A DNA stretch of 64,000 nucleotides from Zhongshania antarctica. Its GTDB lineage: Bacteria > Pseudomonadota > Gammaproteobacteria > Pseudomonadales > Spongiibacteraceae. Positions 42,208 through 51,775 of this stretch are shown piece after piece; positions within the stretch are counted from its first letter, which is position 1; each line of letters opens with the position of its first letter. Location: positions 124,001 through 188,000 of the forward strand of contig NZ_JACHHW010000008.1 in the NCBI RefSeq assembly GCF_014202945.1, in the 5' to 3' direction. Position numbers and translations under genes: made by a program. Below the pieces are notes generated by a model. The model ran no database searches. It saw only the letters and a program-made list of their open reading frames with translations, and was not told where the DNA came from.

Positions 42208-42798
42208 ATGATGGTTTACTCTACTTTACTTAAAACCTGTGTGCTCGCCGCCAGCGTGTGGCTTACGGCCTGCGCCTCTAGTCCACAAGCGATTCAATTG
42301 AGCCCAAAATTTTCGGCGCCCACTGCGCGTATGGGCAATAACAGCCCTGTTCATGTCAGGGTCAGTGACCAGCGTCAAAACAAGGTGCTGGGCAGTCGCG
42401 GTGGTACATACCGTGAAACCTCAGTGGTGACCATTGCCAACGATTTGTCTTTGGCGGTTGAAAAACCCTTGGCTAAGCACATGGCAACAATGGGCTACGA
42501 TACCGACAGTCTGCGTGCCGACACGGCAGATCTCCATGTGATTTTTGAATCTCTGGTCTATAACCACCCGAAAGAAGACGGCGTTGGTTATGACATGGAT
42601 ATGTTAGCTGTGGTAAATGTGGTTGCTAGTCGCGGTAATGAGCGTTATGAAGGCCGCTACCGAGTGAAGCGGAAGCAGAAGTTCTTTAACGCGCCAAGCG
42701 AGTCTCACAATGCCGAGCTGGTTAATGGCCTTGTGGTTGAAGTGCTTAATAGCATGTTTGAAGACCCTAAGTTGGTAGGGTTCTTGCGGAAAAACTAA
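42208..42798 (+). CDS. YajG-like lipoprotein
   Basis: A 196-residue outer-membrane-type lipoprotein with signal and lipobox LTAC (Cys22) followed by ASSPQAIQLSPKF, the opening typical of YajG. The rest (VSDQRQNKVLGSRGGTYRETSVVTIANDLSLAVEKPLAKHMATMGYD) also fits. YajG lies beside ampG in E. coli and has no firm function. It starts directly after the DUF2333 stop codon and ends the operon before a strong terminator. Confidence 0.87.
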   Translation: MMVYSTLLKTCVLAASVWLTACASSPQAIQLSPKFSAPTARMGNNSPVHVRVSDQRQNKVLGSRGGTYRETSVVTIANDLSLAVEKPLAKHMATMGYDTDSLRADTADLHVIFESLVYNHPKEDGVGYDMDMLAVVNVVASRGNERYEGRYRVKRKQKFFNAPSESHNAELVNGLVVEVLNSMFEDPKLVGFLRKN

Positions 42799-42819
42799 CA
42801 CGTATTATCTGAGTTAAAG

Positions 42820-42852
42820 AAGGCGGATGCGTTAATTGCTCCGCCTTTTTTT
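42820..42852 (+). terminator. Intrinsic terminator after yajG-like gene
   Basis: AAGGCGGA (42820-42827) pairs with TCCGCCTT (42840-42847), 12-base loop, followed by more T. Stops the PCuAC-DUF2333-YajG transcript before the convergent trxC gene. Confidence 0.9.
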
Positions 42853-42889
42853 ATGCTTGCAACGTGCTGGGTGGGCGCCAACTCATGGC

Positions 42890-43339
42890 CTATAAAGTTG
42901 CCAGCTGCTGATTTAGCCACTGCTTGAATTGTCCCTTGGGTAGCGCACCAGACAGCCGAGTAATTTCCCGGCCACGATGAAATAGAATTAGCGTGGGGAT
43001 CGAGCGGATTTGAAACTGGGCAGCGGTGTTCTGATTGGCTTCAGTGTCGAGTTTAAGAAAGCTGACATGGGCGGGCATTTCGGCGGCAAGTTCACTATAC
43101 ACCGGCGCAAATGAGCGGCAGGGGCCGCACCAGGGCGCCCAAAAATCCACCAGCACCGGCAGGCCGCTTTGTTGAATATAACGATTAAAATTCGCATCGC
43201 TGGCGTTTACGACCTTGCCGTCGAGCAATAGCGCCTTGCACTTGCCGCACACCGGAGCATCGGCAATACGTGATTCGGGTACGCGGTTAATCACGGCGCA
43301 GTTTGGGCAAATCAGTTGTAGCGAAGGGCTAGCGCTCAT
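42890..43339 (-). CDS. trxC: Thioredoxin 2 with N-terminal zinc ribbon
   Basis: A 149-residue cytoplasmic thioredoxin of the TrxC type. The N-terminal zinc site has CPNC and CGKC; the redox centre is FWAPWCGPCRSFAPVY; the cis-Pro loop is IRSIPTLILFHRGRE. In E. coli TrxC is induced by OxyR. Single gene here, convergent with the YajG-like operon. Confidence 0.95.
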   Translation of the reverse strand: MSASPSLQLICPNCAVINRVPESRIADAPVCGKCKALLLDGKVVNASDANFNRYIQQSGLPVLVDFWAPWCGPCRSFAPVYSELAAEMPAHVSFLKLDTEANQNTAAQFQIRSIPTLILFHRGREITRLSGALPKGQFKQWLNQQLATL

Positions 43340-43467
43340 GGGGAATCCAAATACAGCAAGTCATAACGCTGATATGTGGTCAGAAGGCGGGGATTTCAAG
43401 GTCTTAGCTTTATGGCGCTAGGCGTTCTCGACGCGAAAGCGCCTGAGACAGCCTAGCAAGGGAGTGC

Positions 43468-44466
43468 TTAGCGATTTAACTCGCTGAGTAATTCCTGATG
43501 TCGCGGCCCGCGTAGGCGTGGACCGTATTGGGATACTACCTCGGCGGCAGCGCGGCTAGCCAGTGCGCCGGCCTTGGCGTAGCTGTACCCGTTGGTAATG
43601 CCGTAGAGAAACGCGCCAGCAAACATATCGCCCGCGCCGTTGGTGTCTACCGCAGTGACCTTATGGCCTGAAATTTCATGCAATTGTTCGCCGTCAAACA
43701 CCAGTGCGCCTTTGGCACCGAGGGTGATGGCGAAGGTCTTGGCAACGCGTTTCAGTGCGGCAACGGCTTCGTCTAAAGACTCGCTGTTGGCCCAGCCCAA
43801 TGCCTCGGCTTCGTTGCAAAAAATCAGGTCTACACCATTGCCCAGCATGTCCTTTAAGCCGTCGCGGAAGAAGCTGACCATCCCCGGGTCTGAAAAGCTC
43901 AGCGCGGTTTTAACCTTATTGCGCTCGGCGATTTCGCGTCCTGCAATGGCGGCGGCGCGACCACTGTCGGAGGTGACCAGATAGCCTTCCATGTAAAAAT
44001 ACGTAGAGGCGGCGAGAGCTGCTTCATTGATCTCGCTTACCGCAAGGGTTTCGCTAATCCCGAGATTGGTGTTCATACTGCGTTCGGCGTCTGGGCTGAC
44101 TAATACGAGGCATTTACCGGTAATGCCATTGGCCTTGGCGCTGTTAAAATCAGCATCTACCCCAGCGGCTTTAATGTCGTTCATAAAGAAGTGGCCGTGT
44201 TCGTCGTTTGCCACTTTGCAGGAATAGTAATTGTTGGCGCCAAAATAGCCCGCAGCGACAATACTGTTACAGGCGGAACCGCCACTGGCGAGTTTGGCGT
44301 GAACCATATGGCCGCTGAGCTTGTCCAAGAGTTCCTGTTGACGGGCGGCATCGACGAGGGTCATCAGGCCTTTTTCCACGCCGAGGGATTGCAATTCTGC
44401 GTCGTTAATTTCGATTTCGGTATCGACCAAGGCGGCGCCAATTCCATAGAGGTGGTATTTTTTCAT
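43468..44466 (-). CDS. PfkB family sugar/nucleoside kinase (adenosine kinase-like)
   Basis: A 332-residue ribokinase-fold kinase. LASGGSACNSIVAAGYFG is the substrate-binding glycine pair and AVDTNGAGDMFAGAFLYG the anion-hole/ATP site with catalytic Asp. KYHLYGIGAALVDTEIEI at the start and the overall pattern resemble the bacterial adenosine kinase-like branch. Substrate is an inference; guanosine/inosine kinase or another nucleoside kinase remains possible. Divergent from the PBP1b gene, 80 bases apart. Confidence 0.88.
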   Translation of the reverse strand: MKKYHLYGIGAALVDTEIEINDAELQSLGVEKGLMTLVDAARQQELLDKLSGHMVHAKLASGGSACNSIVAAGYFGANNYYSCKVANDEHGHFFMNDIKAAGVDADFNSAKANGITGKCLVLVSPDAERSMNTNLGISETLAVSEINEAALAASTYFYMEGYLVTSDSGRAAAIAGREIAERNKVKTALSFSDPGMVSFFRDGLKDMLGNGVDLIFCNEAEALGWANSESLDEAVAALKRVAKTFAITLGAKGALVFDGEQLHEISGHKVTAVDTNGAGDMFAGAFLYGITNGYSYAKAGALASRAAAEVVSQYGPRLRGPRHQELLSELNR

Positions 44467-44546
44467 CTGATTTGCCAGTAACTTGCGGTAAAGTGCCGCT
44501 ATTATCCGGTTTGAATTCTGATTTGCAATGTATCTGGTCGTATTGA

Positions 44547-46841
44547 ATGGTTAAGAAAGCATCTAAGGCAAGTGGCGCTTCCGCAGCAAAATTCTCGTGG
44601 TGGGGTTTATTCGTCAAGCTTAGCTTGGCGTTTGCGGTCGTCATGCTGATTTTTTTCGCTTATTGCGATGCCAAGGTGCGTGGCACGTTTGACCGCCAGC
44701 GCTATGAGCAACCCGCCAAGGTCTACGCCCGGCCATTGGTGCTGGCAACGGGGGCGATTCTCACCGCCTATGAACTCGAATCTGAGCTGGGCGAGCTAGG
44801 CTATAGTAATCGTCGCTTAGTTGATCAGCCTGGCAGCTATTCCCGCCAAGGTGACCACTTCACTATTTATCTTCGGCCATTTTCCTTTGCCGACGGGGCA
44901 CAACCGGCGCGCAAGATCGAAGTTGAGATGAGTGCGACGACCGTGCGCGTGGTCCGCAATAAATTGGGTGATCGCATTGCCGAAGAGCAGCTCGATCCGA
45001 TGGTCATTGGCGGTGTTTATCCCGGTCGTCATGAAGACCGTATCATGCTGAGCTTAGCTGAAGCGCCGCAAATGCTGCTTGAAACCTTGGTGCAGGTGGA
45101 AGATCAGCACTTCTACAGCCATTTTGGTATTTCGCCGCGCAGTATCGCGCGTGCCATGCTCGCCAATATAAAGGCGGGACGTACTGTGCAGGGCGGCAGC
45201 ACACTGACCCAGCAATTGGTTAAAAACACTATTCTGAGCAATGAACGCAGCTTGTGGCGCAAGGCGAAAGAAGCGGTGATGTCGATTTTAACCGAGATGC
45301 ATTACAGCAAAGACCGAATTTTAGAAGCGTATATCAACGAAGTTTATCTTGGCCAGGAGGGCAATCGGGCTATTCACGGCTTTGGTCTTGCTGCGCGGCA
45401 CTATTATAACCGGCCCCTAGAAGAGCTAAATTTAGGGCAGGTTGCGATGCTGGTCGGGCTGGTTAAAGGGCCGTCGTATTACGACCCATGGCGTCACCCA
45501 GAACGCGCCAAAACCCGCCGCAATATTGTGCTTGGCGAGCTGGAGGAAGAGGGCTGGCTCACCACGCAGCAATTGGCCGCGTGGCAGAAAGAGCCTTTAG
45601 AGTTAGCCAAAACCTCGGCGCTGGCAGGCGTTTACCCTGCTTATGTTGACTTGGTGCGGCGTCAATTGAGCCGTGATTATCAGAGCAAAGAGCTGCAAAC
45701 CAGTGGCTTGCGAATTTTCACTCCTTTTGACCCGGTTTTGCAGCGCCGCGCGGAAAAGGCAACGGTTAAATCCCTGCAGCGACTGGAAGCCCGTCAAAAA
45801 GACTTAGAGGTCGCCATGGTCGTGACCAAAGTAAATAGTGGTGATGTGGTCGCGGTCATTGGTGGCAAACGGCCGAAGTACGCTGGCTTTAACCGCGCCC
45901 TAGATGCACTGCGACCCATTGGCTCATTGGCTAAACCCGCGGTGTACTTGGCCGCGCTAAATCAGCCCAATCAATATAGTTTGTTGACCAAGGTGTCGGA
46001 TGAGCCGGTGTCGATCAGCAATGCCAATGGCAGCCAGTGGCGGCCTTCGAATTACGACCGGAAATCTCACGGCGAGGTGCCACTGCACACGGCATTGGCC
46101 CACTCTTATAATATAGCGACTGCTCGATTGGGTATGCAGGTTGGCTTGGATAAGGTTATGGCGATGTTCCAGCGCCTTGGCGTGCAGCGGCCCTTACTCG
46201 AAGTGCCATCGATGTTACTGGGTTCGGCGGAGTTGGCGCCAATAGAAGTTGCGGCAATGTACCAGACCTTGGCGGCAGATGGCCGCTATACACCGCTCCG
46301 TACGATTTACGCGATTACGGATAACAAGGGCGAGTTATTGGCGCGCTACCCGCAAAAGCCAAAGCAGGTTGTAAGTTCTGCAGCAGTGCATTTATTGCAA
46401 TACGCGATGTTAGAAACCGTGCGCGAAGGCACGGGCAAAGGGGTGTATCAGGTGTTGCCCAAAGACTATCGGGTGGCGGGTAAAACCGGTACCAGTAACG
46501 ATACCCGCGACTCGTGGTTTGCTGGTTTTGCCGGGGACTATATGGCCGTGGTGTGGATGGGCTTAGACAATAACACCTCAACGGGCTTAACGGGTGCCAG
46601 CGGTGCCTTAATGGTGTGGCGTCAGTTTATGGCCGAGGCCAGCACCGAGCAAATGCCATTCTCAATGGTCGATGGCGTAGAGTATCAGTGGGTGGATGGT
46701 ATCAGCGGAAAACTTAGCCAGTCGTGGTGTGAAAATGCCCGCTATATGCCTTTTATGAGCGGCAGCGCACCCAGTGAACGCGGCGGCTGCGCCCCAGAAC
46801 CTGAGAAGGTGTGGGGCTGGTTTCGCAGCGTCTTTGACTAG
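44547..46841 (+). CDS. mrcB: Bifunctional penicillin-binding protein 1b
   Basis: A 764-residue class A PBP polymerising and cross-linking peptidoglycan. One membrane anchor (LSLAFAVVMLIFFAYC, ~27-43), a UB2H-like domain (~70-150, the LpoB docking site), the GT51 domain (QVEDQHFYSHFGISPRSIAR, VQGGSTLTQQLVKN with catalytic Glu) and the transpeptidase: PIGSLAKP (SxxK), SYN, and KTGTSND (KTG). Presence of UB2H and overall length favour MrcB/PonB over PBP1a. Confidence 0.95.
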   Translation: MVKKASKASGASAAKFSWWGLFVKLSLAFAVVMLIFFAYCDAKVRGTFDRQRYEQPAKVYARPLVLATGAILTAYELESELGELGYSNRRLVDQPGSYSRQGDHFTIYLRPFSFADGAQPARKIEVEMSATTVRVVRNKLGDRIAEEQLDPMVIGGVYPGRHEDRIMLSLAEAPQMLLETLVQVEDQHFYSHFGISPRSIARAMLANIKAGRTVQGGSTLTQQLVKNTILSNERSLWRKAKEAVMSILTEMHYSKDRILEAYINEVYLGQEGNRAIHGFGLAARHYYNRPLEELNLGQVAMLVGLVKGPSYYDPWRHPERAKTRRNIVLGELEEEGWLTTQQLAAWQKEPLELAKTSALAGVYPAYVDLVRRQLSRDYQSKELQTSGLRIFTPFDPVLQRRAEKATVKSLQRLEARQKDLEVAMVVTKVNSGDVVAVIGGKRPKYAGFNRALDALRPIGSLAKPAVYLAALNQPNQYSLLTKVSDEPVSISNANGSQWRPSNYDRKSHGEVPLHTALAHSYNIATARLGMQVGLDKVMAMFQRLGVQRPLLEVPSMLLGSAELAPIEVAAMYQTLAADGRYTPLRTIYAITDNKGELLARYPQKPKQVVSSAAVHLLQYAMLETVREGTGKGVYQVLPKDYRVAGKTGTSNDTRDSWFAGFAGDYMAVVWMGLDNNTSTGLTGASGALMVWRQFMAEASTEQMPFSMVDGVEYQWVDGISGKLSQSWCENARYMPFMSGSAPSERGGCAPEPEKVWGWFRSVFD

Positions 46842-46855
46842 CTAGAATGGCTGGC

Positions 46856-48316
46856 TTAAGCCTCGCGGATCTGGGCGGTATAGCCGCCCTGCTCAGCGGG
46901 GACTAAATCCATAAACTGATTGATGCACTCGGGCAGTTCTTCGCTGCGATGGCTAACGAATAAAATACGGGTTTGGCCGTGGGCGGCAATTTGGTCGACG
47001 GCGCCGAGCAATCGCGATTTTTGTTCGTTGTCTAGGCCAATACAGGGCTCATCTAAAATGAGAATACGAGGTGATTTCACCATAGCCCTCGCCAGTAAAA
47101 CCATGCGCTGTTCACCAAACGACAACCGGTCGAACCGCTGCTCTTTGAGGGGCAAAAGTTCAAGCGCGTCTAGCCAAGCCATGAGCATCTGACGCTGAGA
47201 CTCGCTGTATTCAGTGTACAACCCCACGGAATCAAATAAGCCCGATGCAACGACGTCGATCACCTTGGTGCGTTTTAAATTATTCATTTGCATGCTGGTA
47301 TTGAGCAGGCCAAATTGCGATTTAACCTCCCAAATACTTTCTCCGCTGCCACGGCGCTTGCCGAATAAAACCACTTCTTGGCCGTAGGCCTTATCGTTTT
47401 CACCGCAGAGCATGCCGAGCAAGGTCGACTTGCCAGCGCCGTTAGGGCCGCTAATACAGCAGTGTTGATGAGGCATTAAGGTCCAGTTGATGTTGCTAAG
47501 CACCTGATTGCCACGGAAATTCACATTGATATTACGCAGCTCTAACAGTGCGCTGTCGTCAGGGTGTGCTGGCGCTTCGGCAATGGGCAGCGGTTTGGCG
47601 TAGTGATGTAACGCTTTGCTGGCCTGCTTGGCGGCGGCCGCACTGCATTCTCCCCGCATTTTGCCGTGGGCCATTTGATATACCGTGTCTATGCAATCGG
47701 GAATATCGTTGGCGTCTTTGGTTAACAGGATTAGCGGCGTTGGCGAGGTGAGTAACTCGTCGAGCATGGCTCGCATCTCGGCCTGGGCATTGACATCCAA
47801 ACCTTCAAAGGGATTGTCGAGAATCAGGGCCACAGGTTTGGCGAACAGGGCCCGGGCTAGCAGGGTTTTGCGACTTTCACCGGTAGAGATGAAACGGATG
47901 CCCTGGTCTAATATGTGCTCAATACCAAGCCTGCTGCACAGGCTGTCGAATTCTGCATTGGCGGGCTGGCCTTGCAAAATAATAGCGCGCACTGGTGTGC
48001 CAACGTCAAAGGCGTCGTCGCGGGTTTCACTGTCGTCAAAACGGCGGTCGTGCTCCATCAGCTCGCGGTGTAAATCAAAGGAGATGTGAGCGATATCATC
48101 GGGGCCAATATTGGCCGCGTAGTGGATGTCACCCGCGTTAGGCCGCAGCTGATCGGTAATGAGTTTGGCGAGGGTGGTTTTTCCTGCGCCGTTGCCGCCC
48201 AAGATGGCGAGATGCTGTCCTGCCGGCCACTGCCAACTGAAATTGTCGAGAATGGGGTCGAGTTGATAGGCAAAACGAATGGCGTCAAAGCGAATAATAG
48301 GGGCGGACATGGGCAA
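46856..48316 (-). CDS. modF: ModF-like tandem ABC ATPase
   Basis: A 486-residue protein of two fused ABC ATPases without membrane helices. Domain 1: GGNGAGKTTLAK, STGESRKTLLARAL, LILDNPFEGLD. Domain 2: GPNGAGKSTLLG, LSFGEQRMVLLARAM, ILILDEPCIGLD. Length and the QxxGLLNTSMQ type Q-loop match ModF (PhrA), found beside mod genes in enterics, though its role is unproven. No modABC or modE is in view here. An internal ATG at 48310 is an alternative start. Confidence 0.85.
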   Translation of the reverse strand: MPMSAPIIRFDAIRFAYQLDPILDNFSWQWPAGQHLAILGGNGAGKTTLAKLITDQLRPNAGDIHYAANIGPDDIAHISFDLHRELMEHDRRFDDSETRDDAFDVGTPVRAIILQGQPANAEFDSLCSRLGIEHILDQGIRFISTGESRKTLLARALFAKPVALILDNPFEGLDVNAQAEMRAMLDELLTSPTPLILLTKDANDIPDCIDTVYQMAHGKMRGECSAAAAKQASKALHHYAKPLPIAEAPAHPDDSALLELRNINVNFRGNQVLSNINWTLMPHQHCCISGPNGAGKSTLLGMLCGENDKAYGQEVVLFGKRRGSGESIWEVKSQFGLLNTSMQMNNLKRTKVIDVVASGLFDSVGLYTEYSESQRQMLMAWLDALELLPLKEQRFDRLSFGEQRMVLLARAMVKSPRILILDEPCIGLDNEQKSRLLGAVDQIAAHGQTRILFVSHRSEELPECINQFMDLVPAEQGGYTAQIREA

Positions 48317-48443
48317 CCGTTATAACAAAAAATAATCGGCCACTATAGCATGTTTGCCCTAAATTTTTTTGGCGCCCTTTGGTTTTGCTAGCGGGTGTTC
48401 GCTGTGGGAAATACATGCCTCACAGCGAGTTGGCAGAAATTTT

Positions 48444-49319
48444 TCAGCAGCGAATACGCTCGCCGGGACTGAGCTGATAGAAATCAACGATGTGCTGCCA
48501 GGCCTGCTCGGCGGTATCGACTACATTGATCATATTAACGTCTTCAGGGCTGATAACGCCCTCGTCGCGGAGAAATTCCAAATTAATGGCCTGGCGCCAA
48601 AACTCGTGACCAATGAGAATGACCGGTACCCGTTTCGACTTGCCGGTTTGAATGAGGGTTAGTGCCTCGAAGAGTTCGTCGAAGGTGCCAAAACCACCGG
48701 GGCAAACCACCACGGCCTTGGCGCGCAGCATAAAGTGCATTTTGCGGATGCCGAAATAATGAAAGCGAAAACAAAATTCTGGGCTGATATAGGGGTTTGG
48801 ATCTTGTTCGTGGGGCAATACAATGTTTAGGCCTATTGATTTGCCGCCGGCGTCACTGGCGCCGCGGTTGGCGGCTTCCATAATACCTGGGCCACCGCCG
48901 GTGACCACATAGAGTTGTTCGTTGGGATCGCAGTTGTTGGAGTGCGCGGTAATTAGTTCACCTAGGCGGCGGGCTTGTTCATAGTGATGGCTATTGCGTT
49001 GGTCACGTTTGGCAGCCCTCACTTTGGCGGGGTCGCCGCTGTCTTGGGCAAGAAGTAAAGCTGCGTCGGCGTCTTCTGGCGAGGGAAAGCGGGCGCTGCC
49101 GAAAATGACAATGGTGGATTCGACGCCATGTTCTTTTAGCGTCATTTCGGGCTTTTGCAACTCTAAGTGAAAGCGCAGGCCGCGCAGCTCTTCACGCAAT
49201 AAAAAATCTTGATCGGTATAGGCCAGCCGGTAGGCGGCGGGTTTGTCTTGCTGATTACTGGGCAATTCATCCCGAGCGGAGGGAAAGTTGGCGCCGTGTA
49301 ATTTAGACTTATCAGTCAT
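48444..49319 (-). CDS. LOG-family protein (lysine decarboxylase-like, TIGR00730)
   Basis: A 291-residue Rossmann-type protein with STIVIFGSARFP, YVVTGGGPGIMEAANRGASDAGG and the catalytic signature VCPGGFGTFDELFEALTLIQTGK. LOG proteins of the PpnN/YgdH relatives hydrolyse nucleoside-5'-monophosphates to ribose-5-phosphate and base. About 85 residues precede the core, longer than the small plant-type LOG. AAGGAAG lies before the ATG. Confidence 0.88.
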   Translation of the reverse strand: MTDKSKLHGANFPSARDELPSNQQDKPAAYRLAYTDQDFLLREELRGLRFHLELQKPEMTLKEHGVESTIVIFGSARFPSPEDADAALLLAQDSGDPAKVRAAKRDQRNSHHYEQARRLGELITAHSNNCDPNEQLYVVTGGGPGIMEAANRGASDAGGKSIGLNIVLPHEQDPNPYISPEFCFRFHYFGIRKMHFMLRAKAVVVCPGGFGTFDELFEALTLIQTGKSKRVPVILIGHEFWRQAINLEFLRDEGVISPEDVNMINVVDTAEQAWQHIVDFYQLSPGERIRC

Positions 49320-49621
49320 TTATTGCTTCCTTATGGGTGGCGATATTGCTGTAGCTTTGGGCCCAAAGCATCTTTGGAAAACGTAGCACAGCCAAAGCAC
49401 TCACTGCGGTTGCGGGACATGCTAAGCGAAGGCCGGTGGGGCCTCGCCTGAGCGCAGTAGTTTTGCAAAGCTCCCTTAGCATAGCGCTGAAATGAGACAA
49501 ATGCACAGCACCGAAACTCGATAGAAAACATTGTGTTGTGGGCTCCAGTCGGTATGATCTTGGGGGAGCCTCAGTGCGTATAGACGCTACTGTTAATTCC
49601 GATTAAAAACTATAGGTATGT
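49320..49621 (+). other. Leader and promoter region of nhaA and LOG gene
   Basis: A 302-base divergent gap. No reliable open frame. The 3' part holds two hairpins close to nhaA (49541-49592, listed separately). The central part, near 49400-49480, is GC-richer with local inverted runs (GGCCGGTGGGGCC) but nothing I can name. Confidence 0.5.
49541..49592 (+). promoter_or_regulatory. Two-hairpin structured leader of nhaA, possible riboswitch
   Basis: Hairpin 1: GGCTCC (49541-49546) with GGAGCC (49565-49570) and an 18-base loop. Hairpin 2: CAGTGCGT (49572-49579) with ACGC-T-ACTG (49584-49592), four-base loop and one bulge. They are separated by one base and end 29 bases before the nhaA ATG. Candidate ion-responsive RNA motifs (nhaA-I, nhaA-II) are known upstream of nhaA genes; I cannot confirm a match to their consensus. 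Confidence 0.4.
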
Positions 49622-50806
49622 ATGTCTCAATCAGATTCGTCGTATTTGCAGCATTTTTTTAAACAAGAGTCCGCGGGTGGAATTTTATTGGTATTGGCCA
49701 GTGTCCTGGCGATTGTGCTGGCCAATAGTCCGCTGGAGAGTATCTACAATCTTTTGATTGATACTCCGGTCGTTGTGCAGGTCGGCGCGCTGAAATTGGC
49801 CAAACCATTATTGATGTGGGTGAATGACGGCCTAATGGCGGTGTTCTTCCTCATGGTCGGATTGGAGCTCAAGCGTGAATTCTTGGAAGGGGAACTGGCC
49901 GAGCTAAACAAAATCATTCTGCCGGGCCTTGGCGCCATTGGCGGAATGGTGGTGCCGGCCTTTATTTATTTAGCCTTGAATCGCGGTGATGGGATTGCCG
50001 CGCAGGGCTGGGCAATTCCTACGGCCACAGATATTGCTTTTGCCTTAGGGGTGTTAAGTTTATTGGGGCCACGTGTGCCTATCGCCTTAAAAGTGTTTTT
50101 AACCTCGCTGGCGATATTTGACGATGTTGGCGCCATTCTGATAATTGCGTTTTTTTACACCAGCAAAATCTCATTGCTCGCCATTGTGGTGGCGGGGTCC
50201 TGTGTATTGGTCCTCGCGTTGATGAATCGCCGAGGCGTGGATGAAAAAAGCCCTTATCTGTTGATTGGCCTTGTGATGTGGGTGGCCTTGGTTAAGTCGG
50301 GGGTGCACGCGACGCTGGCGGGGGTGGTGTTGGCGATGTTTATACCCATGCGCGCGAAAATGCTAAATAAAGAATCGCCCGCCAAATCCCTCGAGCACGA
50401 TCTCCATGCGGCGGTTGCCTTTGTTATTTTGCCGGTGTTTGCATTTTGTAATTCAGGGATTAGTTTTAGCGGAGTGGGCTTAGATCACCTGCTGCACGGC
50501 GTGCCGCTTGGCATTGCGTTGGGGCTGTTTGTGGGTAAACAGATTGGCGTATTTGGTTTTTGCTGGTTAGGCGTGAAACTAAAACTTACGCAGTTACCTG
50601 AAGATATTTCTTGGTCATCGCTGTATGGCACCGCCCTGCTCTGTGGTATTGGTTTTACCATGAGTCTATTTGTGGGCTCACTTGCCTTTGAAGAGTCAGG
50701 GGTGAACCAGCTGTTTGACGAGCGTCTGGGGATCATTATCGGATCGCTATTGTCTGGCATTGTTGGCTATGTGGTGCTGAATAAAAGTTTGCCTGCAAAA
50801 GATTAA
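49622..50806 (+). CDS. nhaA: Na+/H+ antiporter NhaA
   Basis: A 394-residue inner-membrane antiporter for pH and sodium homeostasis. Eleven to twelve membrane helices are evident. Key pieces: IPTATDIAFALGVLSLLG (the Asp pair region; ATDIAFA) and VFLTSLAIFDDVGAILIIA with the two ion-binding Asp (FDDVGA). Length fits NhaA (about 390). Sodium export fits a marine or salt-exposed cell. Confidence 0.96.
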   Translation: MSQSDSSYLQHFFKQESAGGILLVLASVLAIVLANSPLESIYNLLIDTPVVVQVGALKLAKPLLMWVNDGLMAVFFLMVGLELKREFLEGELAELNKIILPGLGAIGGMVVPAFIYLALNRGDGIAAQGWAIPTATDIAFALGVLSLLGPRVPIALKVFLTSLAIFDDVGAILIIAFFYTSKISLLAIVVAGSCVLVLALMNRRGVDEKSPYLLIGLVMWVALVKSGVHATLAGVVLAMFIPMRAKMLNKESPAKSLEHDLHAAVAFVILPVFAFCNSGISFSGVGLDHLLHGVPLGIALGLFVGKQIGVFGFCWLGVKLKLTQLPEDISWSSLYGTALLCGIGFTMSLFVGSLAFEESGVNQLFDERLGIIIGSLLSGIVGYVVLNKSLPAKD

Positions 50807-50872
50807 GCGTTTCGGGAACTGCCGTATTGCCCAAACTGCACACACGTTTGTAGATCTAGGAGTAGAGCGCTA

Positions 50873-51745
50873 ATGCAAAAGTCTGCGTTAAAAGCCTTGC
50901 TTGCGGTGTTGGTGATGGCCGCGATCGGTTTGTTGCTTGCTTGTGCAGTTGGGCGAGGCTTGCCGACATATGGCGGCTTGAGCATGCCGCTATGGTCACT
51001 GTTGATCGCGTTCGGTGTGCAATGGCTGGTATTTATTCCTGCCTATTTAAACCGCACCGAGCGCTTTTATGATTTGACGGGGGCGGTGAGCAATATTGCA
51101 GTCGTCATTGTTTGCTTTAACCTGAGTATTGAGACTGAACGGAATTATTTACTCGCCAGTTTAATCGTTATATGGGCGTTACGCCTGGGCGGGTTTTTAT
51201 TTTGGCGAGTGTGTGTGGATGGCCGAGATACACGTTTTGACAAAATTAAAATCAATTTCTATCGCTTTCTTGTAACGTGGACACTCCAAGCATTGTGGGT
51301 TTTTCTGATTTCACTTGCGGCGATCTTGGCGATGGCGTCCGGCGTGGATGCGCCCTTAGGCTGGACAGCCGGTATTGGTGTGTTGTGTTGGCTGCTCGGC
51401 ATGGCGTTGGAGGTGACTGCGGATGCGCAGAAGCGCCGATTCCGCGCTGATTCACGTAATCAGGGACAATTTATTCGCCAAGGCTTATGGGCGTGGTCTC
51501 GGCACCCGAATTATTTTGGCGAAATATTAGTGTGGATTGGCGTGTGTATTATCGCCTTTCCAGCTTTGAGTGGCTGCTTGTATTTAGGTTTGTTATCACC
51601 GTTGTTTGTTATTTTGGTGTTGACTAAAGTAACTGGGATTCCACTGCTTGAAGCCAGCGCGAATAGGCGCTGGGGTAGTGATTCGGATTATCAACAATAC
51701 AAGGCTCAGACCCCACTTCTAATTCCGCGTATACCACGACCTTGA
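50873..51745 (+). CDS. DUF1295 family membrane oxidoreductase-like protein
   Basis: A 290-residue protein with about seven hydrophobic helices and the steroid 5-alpha-reductase-like C-terminal signature QFIRQGLWAWSRHPNYFGEILVWIGV (SRHPNYF..E), SPLFVILVLTKVTGIPLLE. In eukaryotic relatives this region binds NADPH and reduces an enone; bacterial DUF1295 substrates are unknown. AGGAG precedes the ATG. The SRHPNY block also occurs in isoprenylcysteine methyltransferases, an alternative. Confidence 0.85.
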   Translation: MQKSALKALLAVLVMAAIGLLLACAVGRGLPTYGGLSMPLWSLLIAFGVQWLVFIPAYLNRTERFYDLTGAVSNIAVVIVCFNLSIETERNYLLASLIVIWALRLGGFLFWRVCVDGRDTRFDKIKINFYRFLVTWTLQALWVFLISLAAILAMASGVDAPLGWTAGIGVLCWLLGMALEVTADAQKRRFRADSRNQGQFIRQGLWAWSRHPNYFGEILVWIGVCIIAFPALSGCLYLGLLSPLFVILVLTKVTGIPLLEASANRRWGSDSDYQQYKAQTPLLIPRIPRP

Positions 51746-51775
51746 TTTTCGATAGCTATTAACGAGTGAGTTGTA

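Noticed and set aside
47685-48089. 134-codon frame opposite the ModF-like gene
   Set aside because: Antisense to a strongly supported ABC ATPase; Ser/Arg-rich peptide without motifs.
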